Counted from the stretch's first letter, positions 1 through 12,580 are shown. The stretch: DNA of 64,000 bases from Rhipicephalus microplus (GCF_043290135.1 NC_134710.1:320484017-320548016); one strand, 5' to 3'. The notes: generated from the letters alone by a model not told the origin. Program-made: numbers and translations.

Positions 1-1818
1 ACAATGCTGGCGGAGAAGAAGATAAGAGGAGGTAAAGCGGGCGAGATTAGGAGGCTGCCGAAATCACGCCCCCATTCATTTTTTCCCCTCTATTCTCGCG
101 CCTTGGATTCTCGGTACAGCTCGGCTGCTATCCACATCCCACGCGTGCTCCCAGAGGGCTGTACCCGCAGGACGCCAACGATCCCTCTTTTCCCCAAAAT
201 GTTATTATCGGGATCATCTCGGCGCGGGTCCCTGAAAATGAGCGGCCGCGAGCTCTTCTCCCTTTTGTCTCGCGGGGATTGCTCCTGCCCAATTGGTGGC
301 AGGCAGGCCCACCGAGCGACGCTCGGATTCCACGGCTGACGTGAAGGGATTTCACTCGCGTCAACGCAATATCATCGAGGATTACTATATCGTCTCGCCA
401 TTCTCCCTCTCGTCCTTGCGATGATATCTGTGACGTGATAAGGCCAATCGACCTTGGGTAGCGTTGCGAAGCTGTTACAAAGAGATGATGCTCGTGTCCC
501 AGCCACTTCTCCATACTTTATTTGTTATTTTTTTTCTTGAAAGTTTTGACATAGTGGTCTTCCGTTGGAATGCGTATCACGGTTTATTGTATAAATAATT
601 GCTGTACCAACCTTCTGCGCTGCCGTTTACTCTCGCTAGACGTAAGTACACGAAAGCAAACTGCCTGAAGAAGATTTAACAAGACAAAGAAATCAAACTT
701 ATGCTTGCAAAGTATGCAAGATTATGAAAGAACGAATGATGAAAGCTTACTCGAATGCTTTACATATAGATGGATACTGAGCGACTAATCATGCTCGTGC
801 TTGAGGAGGCCAGTGAAGAACACACGAAAAGGGGCGCCCATAAAATTAAAGACAAATTCCCACACTAGTATAAAGTATACAGCTTTCTGATGCAGGGGGT
901 TCACGAAATGTCGTAGACAAGACGCTTGTTGATTCCACGGCTGACGGTTGTCCCGTCCACGATGTTCTGTTTTCGACGACCACTCGCCGATCGGTGCCCG
1001 TCAGCGAAATTCCCTAATCGTCTCTCAATCTTTACATTTTTCGCAATCTCCCGCCTTATCCCTCCCCTGATGAACGACTGCTGAGGTGTCACACTCTGAC
1101 GCAGACAGTTGAGGGGTTCACTTTTCTCTTCAATTCCTATTGTGTAATCGTTCTCCCCCCTCCTTCTGCCGTCGTCTTAGTGCTTTGCGATATGTACACC
1201 TCTCATTTTGTGCTCGAATCGCGGATTCACCTGCAATTATTCTCGAACGCCATCCCGTATAACGAGGCAGGTGGCTGTTTTATCTATAGACGCTGCGAGA
1301 GAGAAGAAAACAAAGAAGGTGTAGGTTCCAAAGACGGGCTGCTTAAAAAAATTGATAGTTTTTTGGTGACAATGTTTGGCGCAAAGTTGTGCCCTACATC
1401 TGGAGTACCGATGAAGTTAATACTGTAATTCTTAAACCTGCGCTGCGAGTACGTTATGAAAAAAAGGAAGAAAATAAACCAGCAGTGCGGAATAGACACG
1501 CAGGACACACAATAATAAAGGAGAGTTGTGGGATGTTTTTCATCTAGATGCAGCTTACAGGTACATAATTGGCCACACAGACACAGAGAGCATAGATACT
1601 CGTTCGTGCCATATCTAAAAAGTATAGAGTGTTTGCCAAGCTTTTTTTTTCACTTTCAGTTCAGGAGCTTTCCTTTCAATCACGAAGGGTAAAATAAACA
1701 TTGATTTTGTTCTTTGTAACAACCAAGGATGAGACACGCGCTTTTTTTATTTCACTGTGATGGAGTTTCACCCTCAAAAGCAGTTACCACAATTTAGCGC
1801 AGCCTACGTAGCTCTGTG
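1..1818. other. Non-coding stretch, GC-rich at the left end
   Basis: Positions 1-500 are GC-rich with many CpGs and pyrimidine runs; the rest is of average composition. Short open frames here have no recognisable domain and no splice or codon support. I see no gene, RNA or repeat in it. Confidence 0.6.
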
Positions 1819-1833
1819 AAATTATCAATTTTT

Positions 1834-2070
1834 GATTGATATGTGGGGTTTAACGTCCCAAAACCACCATATGATTATGAGAGACGCCGTAGTGGAGGGC
1901 TCCAGAAATTTAGACCACCTGGGGTTCTTTAACGTGCACTCAAATCTGAGCACACGGGCCTACAACATTTCCGCCTCCATCGGAAATGGAGCCGCCGCAG
2001 CCGGGATTCGATCCCACGACCTGCGGGTCAGCAGCCGAGTACCTTAGCCACTAGACCACCGCGGCGGAGC
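1834..2070 (-). mobile_element. Ruka-like tRNA-derived SINE, full length
   Basis: On the minus strand the element starts with the tRNA-like head (CCGCCGCGGTGGTCTAGTGG, then B box GGGATCGAATCCC), runs through the conserved body and ends in a TCAATC tail. It is flanked by a perfect 15-bp target-site duplication, AAATTATCAATTTTT, at 1819-1833 and 2071-2085. This shows insertion by target-primed reverse transcription. Being non-autonomous, it must have used a LINE enzyme. Confidence 0.95.
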
Positions 2071-2085
2071 AAATTATCAATTTTT

Positions 2086-4163
2086 TTCTCATGACTGTGT
2101 TGATAAGATTCAGGGGCCTAATTCACAAAACTTCTATTTCACAGGGGTGTTTTCCATTGGACAGCCGGCTCGGCTAATGATGTGACGGACATCGTGATTG
2201 GTTCATATATTCTCTTACAAAAAGTCTTAGCGTAATACGTGTTTGCGAATACCTGCCAAGATTGCCAACGGCTGGCGACTTTGCTACACGCTATCGTTTT
2301 CTCATAATTGGTACACACTTGTGATCACAGTTACGTGATGCTCTGGGCACAAGTTTGCTTAACTAAGTGTTTCATAATAATATGAAGTTTTTGAATAGGG
2401 ACCCTACAAATTTGTGACAAAGCTCTTTGCGTAGATGCTATCAATGGGTCAAGCAGAAGATGAGCGTTCTTGAATGGAGTTTATTTCACTGTTACCGATT
2501 GCGTCTTGCGTTCCTAGCCCCACTACAGCGTCAAAGAGAAGCCACAACAAAAGTAAAAAAGTAACATATACCACTTATAATCATAAAAATAACTTCAAGT
2601 CTTCGTGTTGAAATGCAGAAAATGAAGCTTTTTAAACATAAAAACGCAACTTTTCTGTCTAAAAAAACCAAGCGAGCTTTTATCAGCCAAATTTATCAGC
2701 TTTTATCTGCCATGAATGCGTCGAGAACCGCCCTCTCAGTGCATGCCGCCATGAGTGTTGGTCGCAAACATTTTGGGGCAGGGTTTGGGGGTCCCGCTAA
2801 ATTCGGAAATAGCGTCCCCAAACGCAATACCCAAACGCTGTTTGCGTTTTGCGAATGCGCAGTGGCCTCGACGCTATTTCTTTGGGGCCCCTATTTGAAA
2901 GTTCCCTATTCGGTCTGACGGCCACCTCTTCGCGATGGCGACCACATGGCACTATTTTACTAAGCGTAGCCGCATACTTATATGCAACCGGCTAGAATTC
3001 GATATACACGTATCGGACACCTATTTTGAATGCTTTGTACTGTACAACGATGAATGACACGTGTTCATGGCTTCGGTGCAACGGACCCTGCAGCGGAAAG
3101 TAACAAAAAAAAAGGAATGCAGAAAGTAAAACTAATAGATCGGAGAGGGTCTTGTTAAGCAACCATGACGCACAGTTCTTCCGAGCTTGTTACGGCGCAT
3201 ATTCGTTGTTCATTGCACGCTTGCCCTACAAGCAAGGACGGCGGCGGAGCTGGCGTGCACTCCTCCAAATTAGCCGACTGAGATACGCAGAGATCGTTTT
3301 GACACTACGCAGGCCGAGCGTGCCAGAAACCCGAGTTCACACGATCAGGGGCGCACTGTGCCGCAATACTTGCAACCGCCGGCGCGCGCCACATCGCTCT
3401 TCGCGGTTTTCGGGGGACCGCGGATAATGTTTCGCAATACTCAGCGGCTCCGTGCTGCTGGCGGCCTCACGTTTCCCCTCCTCTTCGTATTTTCCTCACA
3501 CCCCTTTTCTTTCCTTCTGTGTTGCTTATCTTCCGTATCTGTGTTGCTTATCTTCTTTTTTTTGTAAGCGTGGTTTGTCTGCGCCCTTTAAAGCCGAGAA
3601 AACGAGCCCCAGATGGCCTCGCCTTGTATATGCGCACTCTCCGGAAATTAGCGCTTCTGCATAACGCGCTGCCGTTGTAATCTAATTGGACGAATCCAGA
3701 CCCCATGTAATGTGGTTTCCACGCGCATAGGGCTGATCAAGTGGCCGTGCGGTTGCCGACTGGCGCGTGTACGCTGGAGTAATCATGCCATGCGTGCATG
3801 CGTACACTGCGCGGCTAGGCTCAGCATTTGCACCCGTGGCACTCAGCTCTCCCATAGCGCAGCAAGACGTGCAATGCACAATTACATAAACCATGCTCCA
3901 GTGAACGCTCAGGCCGGAGAAAGAAAATCCTATGTGGGTGGGCTGACGGCGACTACAGGGACGCACTCGCGAGGGAATCGGCTGTAATTCCTGCACACTT
4001 GTAGATAATCAAGTGGTCTGTCTGGCTTGCATAACGTCGAATGAATGTTTCAGATGAATTTTGTTTTTTAAATCTGCAAAATCATGTCAGTGTTGACTTG
4101 ACTAAAAAAGTGTGTGTTGTTTGGACTGCTGGGTCCGGGCGTGGTATTTTTACAAGCGTAGTC

Positions 4164-4166
<3 letters not shown>
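2086..4166. other. Non-coding stretch with two weak repeat candidates
   Basis: Around 2112-2262 a segment begins GGGGCCTAATTCACAAAAC and ends in TTTGCGAATAC. This resembles worn terminal inverted repeats of a tick MITE, but the match is too poor to annotate. A second imperfect palindrome lies at 2785-2905. The segment 3320-3480 is GC-rich. No gene is seen. Confidence 0.5.
2785..2905. repeat. Imperfect palindromic segment, possible old MITE
   Basis: The 11-mer GAAATAGCGTC near 2805-2815 returns inverted as GACGCTATTTC at 2870-2880. G-rich flanks outside both arms also match loosely in inverted orientation, and the centre (CAAACGC..GTTTGCG) is self-complementary. The arms are too diverged to define ends or a target duplication. 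Confidence 0.35.

Positions 4167-4200
<34 letters not shown>
4167..4200. repeat. (TA)n microsatellite
   Basis: A pure TA run of about 17 units. Confidence 0.95.
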
Positions 4201-4204
<4 letters not shown>

Positions 4205-6319
4205 TCTGGTTTGAAATCCAATTATTATTGATTTTAAATTAAGCTTGCGCTGTATATACCTAACTCGGGTAGACAACGTTGTTGTGAGTTTTTTCTTCGC
4301 TACTATTCATAACTTGTGCTGCACACGCCTCAAATCAACAGTCAACTTAGGAAGTCAGCTGTGATGGCCTAGGTTGCATAAACTGGTGGCGCAGCCAGCG
4401 AAGGAAACTGTGCGAGAGTGCAGCATCAGCATGGTCCTAATCATGGTTTTAAATGACGCATGACCTTTATCTCTGTTCTATAAGGAGAACTTCTGCACAT
4501 TTGTCTAGTTGATTCAGACGTAGACATTATATCCGTAAAACTGCAAGAGCTAGTCGTTATAAAAACTCCACGCCTTCAAGACCACTGTCAGAGATTGGAA
4601 TTGTTCAGCCATATACCTATACACAAGTTTATCTAACTAGCTTCCTTGGTCATGGCATCTTCCTATACCGCCTCGAACTCGTGTGTCGGGTAATCACTCA
4701 GACCGTTCACAGTCTTCCATTTTCGAAGTGTGTGATCTTTATACGACAGAGAGAGGAGAGTAATGAAAAGTAACAGACAGTCAAGCCTTTGTTATGTCTG
4801 ACAAAGCTTCCTTCATTACATGCTTCCTGCGGCTCTACTCGAAATGATACTTTACTTCTCTGGCATCCCAAGAGTTCCAAGTTACCGGCATTCGTAGTTT
4901 TACACTCTTTCCCATCACAGGCGATTAAACAGTCCATGCTTAGATTCTCTTGCGGAGTGATCATGTCAAATTTTGGTTTGCCCATTGCGATGCAGTTTTC
5001 GATGGGTAAGAAGATATTTCCAGTGGGTTTGACTTGAAAGTCAAGTGCAGCCGTGCAGTTCTGATTCGGTGGGCGCTTTCAACTGACGAGCGGGTGTGCC
5101 TTCCTTCTTGAAATTCGCCGTCGGGATTCTCTCTTTTCCCCATTCTCTTTCTCGCTCATTCACGCGGCCCTGCGGAGGTGTAGCATTAGTGATGGCCTGA
5201 CCACCTGTCAGCTGTACGCTTCACTGTTCAAACATCTGCGGGTTTTGTAGATGAGTTAATGTTTCATGTGTGCACGTGTATGCTCACAGTAATGACGGCT
5301 GCTGTGGCTTCCACAGTTATTTGCCTTAGCACCACTCGTGAAGCGGCAATTTAAAAGTCTCATGGGTTTGTTGCCACGGCAATCAATATGGCTGCATCAA
5401 TGTCGAGCATGGCGACGTTGTTCATTGCGCGGTATGACTGTCCCCGTGTACAAGAAGAACCGTCGACTAGAACCAATGTTCGTCACCCAGCAGACCCGGG
5501 GCAGAGTAGTGTGGGGAGGGGGGGGGGTCGTAATAATGATGAGCTGAGGAGCATGTACGTCCCGAAACGCGGTTTTTTCCGCTATAATGTCTTTTTTTGA
5601 CCTGCCAATGCCAGGAATAGGCAGCTAATGTACCTATACCAATTTGTACAGCTTTTATTTTTGTTTGATGCTTCAAGTACCGATATTTACATAAACATCT
5701 GCAAAACACTTTATTTCCTTGCGCTGTTCTCAATTCTCGTGTAGGTGCATGTACTTACAGTGATACACATTAAACTTGAAGTGATGTATTTAGTTTCCTT
5801 AGAAGGTTCCCGTGGACGTGCGCAGAACTGATTGGCCATAAGATCCCACTTTCAAATTTGAACTTTCGAAACACATCGTCATGAAGACATACGTGACACT
5901 GAACATCTCGTCCAGCGCCATACATGCCTTGCATTCATGGTGTGCAAGTGTTTCTACACGAATAGCCCATGGCTTCTACTGTTCTCTGCGCAAGCAGTGC
6001 AGTGTCGGGGACTGCAGTTATTCTTATTTCCTCTTCTTCGCCTGGCGTCTTGTATGAGGCCGGTGATGTAGAGGTGGACTGATGGCATCATGGTATATGA
6101 CAACTTATAACGGTGGCTTGGTGGTTTTGTAGGTGGTGGCGTAGTGGAAGGAGGAGTGCAAAACAGAACATGTAAACCAGTTGCAGGCTTTAACTGCGCT
6201 GTCATGGTGAAGTTTTCGCCGCTTCAAAAAATTGTATATAGCACTTTGACGGCCATTGTTATTATTGACGATGATTGAGAATCATGGTACCACGGTATCA
6301 CAGACCATTTCACATCAAG
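4201..6319. other. Non-coding stretch
   Basis: No gene, RNA or mobile element is recognised. A G-rich tract at 5512-5527 (GGGGA followed by a run of ten or more G) is the only marked compositional feature. Confidence 0.6.
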
Positions 6320-6334
6320 AAAATGCAGACATTT

Positions 6335-6575
6335 GACCCGCCACGGTGGTCTAGTGACTAAGGTACTCGGCTGCTGACCCGCAGGTCGCGGGGTCGAATC
6401 CCGACTGTGGCGGCTGCATTTCCGATGGAGGCGGAAATGTTGTAGGCCCGTGTACTCAGATTTGGGTGCACGTTAAAGAACCCCAGGTGGTCGAAATTAC
6501 CGGAGCACTCCACTACGGCCTCTCTCATAATCATATGGTGGTTTTGCGACGTTAAACCCCACATATCAATCAATC
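6335..6575 (+). mobile_element. Ruka-like SINE, full length
   Basis: The tRNA-like head (CGGTGGTCTAGTGACTAAGG, B box GGGTCGAATCCC), the body and a CAATCAATCA tail are all present. The flanking target duplication is 15 bp with one mismatch: AAAATGCAGACATTT at 6320-6334 and AAAATGCAGACGTTT at 6576-6590. Confidence 0.95.
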
Positions 6576-6669
6576 AAAATGCAGACGTTTTGCGGAATAG
6601 AAATCAAGTGCCACAAAGTGACAGGTCACAAAGCCGACGACACGTTGGCTTGGTTGCTAAGGGGACGTT

Positions 6670-6732
6670 GATGCACGGAAACAAGCTGATAAACAAGCTG
6701 ATGCACGGAAACAAGTTGAAACAAGCTGATGA
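6670..6732 (+). repeat. Short tandem duplication
   Basis: The motif GATGCACGGAAACAAG followed by a CTGAT- or TTGAA-type spacer is repeated twice, with a third partial AAACAAGCTGATGA unit. It lies just left of the fold-back element. Confidence 0.7.
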
Positions 6733-6807
6733 TTTCGGTGAAATACCGAAAGCTTATAAATATATTGTCCATTTGTTACACTTTGACAGTCTGCGACATT
6801 TTGCCAT

Positions 6808-7019
6808 ACTTGCAAGCATAGGCCGGCAAACATAACTGCAACTCACTCGGACTCACTCAAGAAATATAGCTTGCGCTTTGGACTCACTCAGATTAAAACT
6901 CAACAAAATATTGCTCACTTGGACTCACTTAGACTCAGGCTCACGGCTTGCGGATCCTAGTCTGAGTGAGTCCGAGTGAGTCGGCTAATGAGTGAGTTCG
7001 CCGACCTATGCTTGCAAGT
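6808..7019. mobile_element. 212-bp fold-back / MITE-like element
   Basis: The left end ACTTGCAAGCATAGGCCGGC is mirrored by the right end, which reads ACTTGCAAGCATAGGTCGGC on the minus strand (19 of 20 match). Inside the termini both arms carry GACTCACTC-type repeats in opposite orientation. The trinucleotide CAT directly flanks both ends (6805-6807 and 7020-7022), a possible 3-bp target duplication. It has no coding capacity. The family is not recognised. Confidence 0.7.
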
Positions 7020-7264
7020 CATTTCTGTCGTGGTCTATACGAGTTGTCTCCTTTTATTATAGTAGTAACACCCGCGCTTTCGTCGCTGACCTGTAACAGC
7101 TTATGCGCGTATTGCGAGAAGTGTGTTTGTGACTTGACTTGTAGGAATAGTAAACAGTTTTTCTTTTCCTGTTGTTAGAGGATGTAAATACGTAAACACC
7201 AACACGATGACATGTTTCAAGCTTCAACCATATCAGTGTTTACTGTGTCTGAATTTACAACAAG

Positions 7265-7468
<204 letters not shown>

Positions 7469-7536
7469 GAGAGAAGTGTATACCTAAGGGCTCGTATTTC
7501 CGTGTTTTAACACAATATTAATGAGATATAACAGAC

Positions 7537-7804
7537 AGTAATGCCAAGGAATGTACAGGGGAAGTTATTAGATTCAATGGAATGTAAATAAGAAGAAAGA
7601 AAAGTGGATGAAAAAATTACCAGCTGTGAGCAGGAATCGAACCTACGACCTTCGAATAACGCGTTCGATGAGAGCATCGAACGCGTTATTCGAAGGTCGT
7701 AGGTTCGATTCCTGCTCACAGCTGGTAATTTTTTCATCCACTTTTCTTTCTTCTTATTTACATTCCATTGGTTCTAATAACTTCCCCTGTACATTCCTTG
7801 GCAT

Positions 7805-7808
<4 letters not shown>
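7537..7808. repeat. 272-bp near-perfect palindrome of tRNA-like half-elements
   Basis: Arms at 7537-7670 and 7675-7808 are reverse complements at 132 of 134 positions, around a 4-nt spacer (AGAG). Each arm contains the 3' part of a tRNA-like sequence, ending in B box GGTTCGATTCC and then CTGCTCAC. An AT-rich tail follows (GGTAATTTTTTCATCCACTT). The tRNA-like 5' half with the A box is missing, so two truncated tRNA-derived elements meet head to head at the centre. The right arm runs straight into a TA microsatellite. An artefactual fold-back in the assembly cannot be excluded from sequence alone. Confidence 0.85.

Positions 7809-7846
<38 letters not shown>
7807..7846. repeat. (TA)n microsatellite
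   Basis: About 19 TA units directly abut the right arm of the palindrome. Confidence 0.95.
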
Positions 7847-7851
<5 letters not shown>

Positions 7852-8305
7852 CCTACTCACCTTTTGGGAGGTGGCCATTGTCTCCCAACTGCGTGACCCG
7901 CCCTGGCTGTAGAAAGATAGAAAATGGAATAGGTTAGCCACAGCAACTTTGTTACAAGAACCCATGGCTCTCTTAAATAACGTTTTTTTAATCGGGTATG
8001 ACGAAAGTAAACGATTTAAATCATGCCAGAACATGGAAGGTAATCCGCCATTAGACAGGGGGCTGCACACGCAGTGCCCAGTGTTCCAGGGATTTGAAAG
8101 GGCTATTAGAAAATAAAGTAGTGCCGGCATGCGAAAAATATCGCGCTTTTGTCTTGAAATGTCACAGCAATTCCTGTATTTAGTTGTAGAAAAAGAAGGC
8201 ATTTGTCGCTACGGAAGTTCTTACTGGTGATTTTGTGCATGTCTGAGGCCGTATAAAGAAGGTCATTGTGTTTAAGCAACTTTCTTATCAACCAGCGGAG
8301 CCTTA
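7847..8305. other. Non-coding stretch
   Basis: Nothing recognisable is seen here. Confidence 0.6.
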
Positions 8306-8599
8306 GTGGGGCATCACCACCAATCGTGCTGTGCAATCGTGCTCTTTATAGCGAAGACAGACTCTACAGTGAACAATAAGTGGGTTGCGTTTGTCGACAA
8401 TGAACGCTTTGAACTTGCGTCTTGGGAAGAGACAAAGAGGAACTTTTTTAAGCCGAAAGAGCCTAGGTACGAACCAAAGTGGTCGTACTCGCACATATGT
8501 AGAGTGACTGAAAAACGGGTCCAGTCCAAGCTGCCATGTCATATGGTATTAACCATAAAAGAAAACAGTGAACGTCAATGGCACGATAAGAAGCTCTAG
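8306..8599 (+). pseudogene. Orphan open frame, possible coding remnant
   Basis: A 97-codon frame has a fairly protein-like, mixed composition in its middle (for example KWVAFVDNERFELASWEET and KPKEPRYEPKWSYSHIC). It is not low-complexity and does not overlap a known repeat. There is no recognisable domain and no clear splice-site pair, and the same stretch is also open in other frames. I do not recognise the family. It could be a chance frame, a decayed transposon gene or a lone exon. Confidence 0.2.
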
Positions 8600-10214
8600 T
8601 TGCTGTGACCAACCAATTTGGTGACTCAAGCTCAAATGAACTTAAGTTAGACGAAGAACTACAGAGGATCTAAACGAGCCTCTGAGCTACCAGCATTCAG
8701 TCGCCTGAAACGAATATTGCCAAGTTTTAAATCATTTGAATCACTCGATTAAAACTATTCATGGTACACAATTGAACGAAATGCGTTGCTTGTCTAGTCG
8801 GTCTATGTTAAAACTAAATATCTTGGTCACTTAAGCATTCGCCTAAAACGACTCAAAGGCGAAACCCCCAAACGGGACTACTTCGTAACTGAAGACGGCC
8901 CAGTAGAAACCCAGTAGAAACCCAGTAGAAATCATACCCAGTAGAAATCACATTGCCTGCTGCATGACGCGAATATAACGCAACTGTGCGTAGCTTGACC
9001 ACTGTCCAAGAACCATAAGGTCAACGTCAGGTCTTCTTATAACCGTAAGCACTTGGTGATTAGGGCGCAACTTATCAGTTTTCTTGGCCTTAATACTGCA
9101 GCAGCTAAGATTTTCATACACGTCTGTTGGATCTTCTTCAAAATTCTGCGTCTTCATTTATGTTGCTAACCCTACCCTCTACACTTTTTCACGGTGGTTC
9201 ATCTTTCCAATAAACTTAACGGGGGAAACAGCCTTTCTGGTGTTGTTGCCATGGTGACCAAAGGTTAATTTTTCTACACCAGTACGCGTCAGACATATTA
9301 CGTTGCAACAATGATTATGACACCTCGTGGCATCCCAAGCAAATACACAACATGGACATCAGCCGATCCTTCTACCTCAAAACCAAGTTGCGCGTAAGTT
9401 CGTAACAACTGTCAAAGGGCACGGGACGCTTCACCACTCCCTTGCTCTTCTTCATGTTGAACGAACTTTACCATTAGCCCAGTCGGGGTACCGACAAACA
9501 ATCATGCTTTCATTACGCGTCCATCTTGGCAGTGGGAACTGTGGGTCGCGCACCCATCAGCCCGCCATGGTGGAAAACTACGGCCTTGTCATTTAAGCGC
9601 TCGTAAGAGGATAGCGTTGTCGGCGGTGGCGTGAATAAACGAGCCTGTTTGCAAAGCGGAGAGCCGGCCTGCGAGGCCCTGGCTCCTCTAGAGAATGCAG
9701 CGGGGTAAATTAATGGCCTGGTCGGCGCGCGAGACGGCTATTCTCACTCCCTGCAACCAGCGCCTCTGGTACGTGAATGGGTGCCCACAGACTGAGCTTT
9801 GGGAAAAGCGCGACATGATATGGCGGTCTACGTGTTCCTCTTCACATCTGTATCACAAGAACAGACCTCTCCCACACTCATTCTTGAGCACGCGGTCTTT
9901 GTCTGTCCGCGTTGGACTCGTATAGAGTATACAATCTACAGAAGAATGAACGCTCAGACGCAAACATTGTACAAGTGAATGGAACGGAAAATTATGCCAA
10001 GCAGAAAAACAGGCCAACAGACGTGTTTCTGAAAAAAAAAACGCATTATGAAGAATTCCCATGGTAAAAGAATAAAAAACTGCTTGGGAGAGTGTTGCCC
10101 TATATCAAAACTTTCATTAAACCCAGGAGGTTCAAGACCACAGCAGCTGAATACCGGGACCATGACAATTTTCACATTCCAACAGAATCACCTCATATTA
10201 GTGGGAGTCTCTCA
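8600..10214. other. Non-coding stretch
   Basis: A small cluster of CCCAGTAGAAA direct repeats (four units, two spaced 11 bp apart) lies at 8899-8950. Otherwise nothing is recognised. Confidence 0.6.
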
Positions 10215-10440
10215 TTGTCGTGCTGTGGTTACTGTGTTCAGTTTCTAACACAAAAGTCTGGGGCTCGGTTCCGACCACTACGGTCCATAGGCGTAATGCT
10301 AGAGGTCCATGTACTGTGCGATGATGCCAGTGCACGTTGAAAAACCACAGATGGTAAAACAGCGTCTGAAGCCGTCGACTATATACGGCGTGCCTCATAA
10401 CCATATCTTGTCATTTCACGTGTAAAACCCCACAAACTAT
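10215..10440 (+). mobile_element. Decayed SINE related to Ruka
   Basis: The segment keeps a B-box-like GGCTCGGTTCCGACC, then GTGCACGTTGAA and ACGGCGTGCCTCATAACCAT, and ends in GTAAAACCCCACAAA, in the order seen in intact copies. It carries a CATGTACTGTGCGATG segment that the young copies lack but the fragment at 46771 shares. That suggests an older subfamily. No target duplication is visible. Confidence 0.75.
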
Positions 10441-12459
10441 AATATGCTAGGATATGCGGGATATCTTATGAAGATAAGCGAAAACAAAAGGCCACAAGTG
10501 GAACGTAATTTTTACATATTCCTAAAGATAACAAATATGGCAAGATCATTTTGATACGCCGCTTGTTCCAACCATTGAATATGCGTTCCTAGCAGGTTCT
10601 TTTGGCTCATGGACGTCGCGAGAAGTCAACCCTGGCTTCAGGTAGGCAACCACGCTGTTATGAAAGCGCGCTTCTCGGGAAAGCCATGCAATTTTATTAA
10701 AACGTATTTAAAAACGTATTATTTGATCCAAAGCAGGACCGAGAAGCAGGATGAAAGAAGGTATAAGAAAAACAAAGACAAAAAGCAAAGATTAGGAGCG
10801 CTGGCATTAGTTATGTAAAAAAACAATCAGGCAGCATTTTACAATCGCTAATTAGGCACTTGATGCATAATATGCGTATTCTGGAAGAGGATTTCATCTA
10901 TAGTCTCTTGTATAGACTTCTTCACAAAAAAAAAAAAGAGAAAGCGCCGCCATGCCGGGCTGCGCACGGGTGTACTAACGTGGACGCCACTGCCTCGCTA
11001 GTGCATTTTGGGGGGTCACGCCTATTCAGTGCAGCCCAGAGATAACTATGGTGGTGCCCAGGGAGCCATTTGTGTGAAGTTCTTTGGACAAATAAAAGTC
11101 TACGTGCTTCAGGCGCCAACTATAGCGATGGGAAGCACGTTGAATGCCACAGCAAACAAAATTGATTATGGTTAGCTTTGGCCCCGCGTTGCACTGAAAT
11201 GTCAGAGTATTCGAACACTTAGTGTGGTACCTTGCTTGGCCGAAAGCGTCTTGTCTAGCCGGTTAGTTTCTACAAGGTATTTATCGAGTCGCTTTGGTTC
11301 CTCCATCAAGCGTAACATGCCTATGCGGCAATAATTATTTGGACTTGTGATTTCTTGATTGAGGCGAGCTGACCTTTGCCCAGGTGCCTCAGAGGGGGTA
11401 CTTATAGATTAGGATCCCGCAAAAGTTGCGGACATTGGATATTGTAACAAGTGGGCAGCTTCAACAGCTCACTTGTTACACAATCCATATTCCGCCATAC
11501 AATACTATATGTCACTAGAAGCCACTACAATAAAAAATGTCACTATATGACATTCATACGGTGTTTTTTTTTCAAAACAGTTTCAAGTAATGACTTGGAT
11601 GCTTGCCATGCAGTCGGACAGAGTTGTATTCCCACTTCAAACCAAAATTTTTTCATTTATTTCATTCACATATTGTACTCAATTTTTGTCATGGACTAGA
11701 CTGTTTTGCACTCACAACCAATGATGCCAACGCCGACGCCAGAACTAGTGTGCAACGAGCTCTTTAGGTTGTGCGTAAAAAAAAAAAACATGATTCGCAC
11801 CATAAACTTCAGCCCGCACCAATCTGCCCTTTGCCTGCAATGCGTCATTCACACAGTCCTCATCTTAAATAAAAGAAAATCACGGTTTTAAGACAAATGA
11901 GTCGGGACAGGTCGTCGCACAGGACGGCTGCAGAAGCTGTCTGGCGCCGGCGTCACAATGCATTGTCAAAGAAGGCGCGTATTAACTCAAAATCAAGCGC
12001 GTCTTTCATCGTGTAGCCTGCGCGTAATTCAATAAAGCCACAACTGTGCTCAACTGCTCACGAAAGCGGATTCTTTCGGTGAAGGAATGGACTCAGCTTC
12101 CGATACGACCTTCACCAAGAGCCTCAGAACGTGGCCTCCGCTGGGCCGGTATCAGTAACCAATGAGACACCCAAAGCAGACGGACAAATTATATACATTC
12201 TGTGGGCCCTCATAGACGTTGTCCAACTTTTCATGTCAAGCCTGAAGGCTGCACCTACCAGAAGTGCACTGAAAGTATTGGATGCTATAAAAATAGTATA
12301 CTAGAATTTCGCGACTGTAGATGGCCAGTGCAGTGATCACCCATTTGTTCTGCATGGACCACCTGCATGAACATGCAGGAAGAAATGTTGCGTAGACAAC
12401 TGTCCTTCTGTGTTGTGTAGATCAGGGATTCTGTACATGTGCTTTGTTTTACCTAGCTC
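10441..12459. other. Non-coding stretch
   Basis: No gene, RNA or repeat is recognised. Several short A-runs and an AATAAA near 11090 are not enough to call a transcript end. Confidence 0.55.
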
Positions 12460-12461
12460 TA

Positions 12462-12580
12462 TTGCCTTGTCATCCCTATTTCCTCTATTTCCTACCTCCG
12501 GTGCAGGGCAGAAGACCGGATCTTTCTTGCGGTTTTTGTCCCCTGACTCCCCTTTTGGTTAATCTCTCCATCTCACCCTG
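12462..12580 (+). mobile_element. Possible LINE 3' end fragment
   Basis: The order of short motifs (GTGCAGGGCAGAAGACCGGAT, then GGTTAATCTCTCC, with CCTCTATTTCC before them) resembles, in plus orientation, the 3' untranslated end seen at 29065 and 48545 in minus orientation. The match is partial and interrupted. Confidence 0.3.

Noticed and set aside
1832..2047. A recurring 71-codon frame beginning MIDxWGL, seen in several SINE copies (also 6358, 14889, 15795, 44894)
   Set aside because: It is the minus strand of the SINE. It recurs because the copies are closely related, and the start and stop fall in SINE sequence with no sign of translation.
5511..5527. G-rich tract as a regulatory G-quadruplex
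   Set aside because: A homopolymer-like G run may fold, but no gene or promoter lies next to it and run length is prone to sequencing error.
8306..8599. Endogenous viral fragment
   Set aside because: No viral motif could be recognised. Calling it viral would be a guess.
8948..9157. Minus-strand frame with a weak resemblance to a recombinase C-terminus
   Set aside because: Only a short stretch (WSSYAQLRYI) looks suggestive, and catalytic residues cannot be placed.
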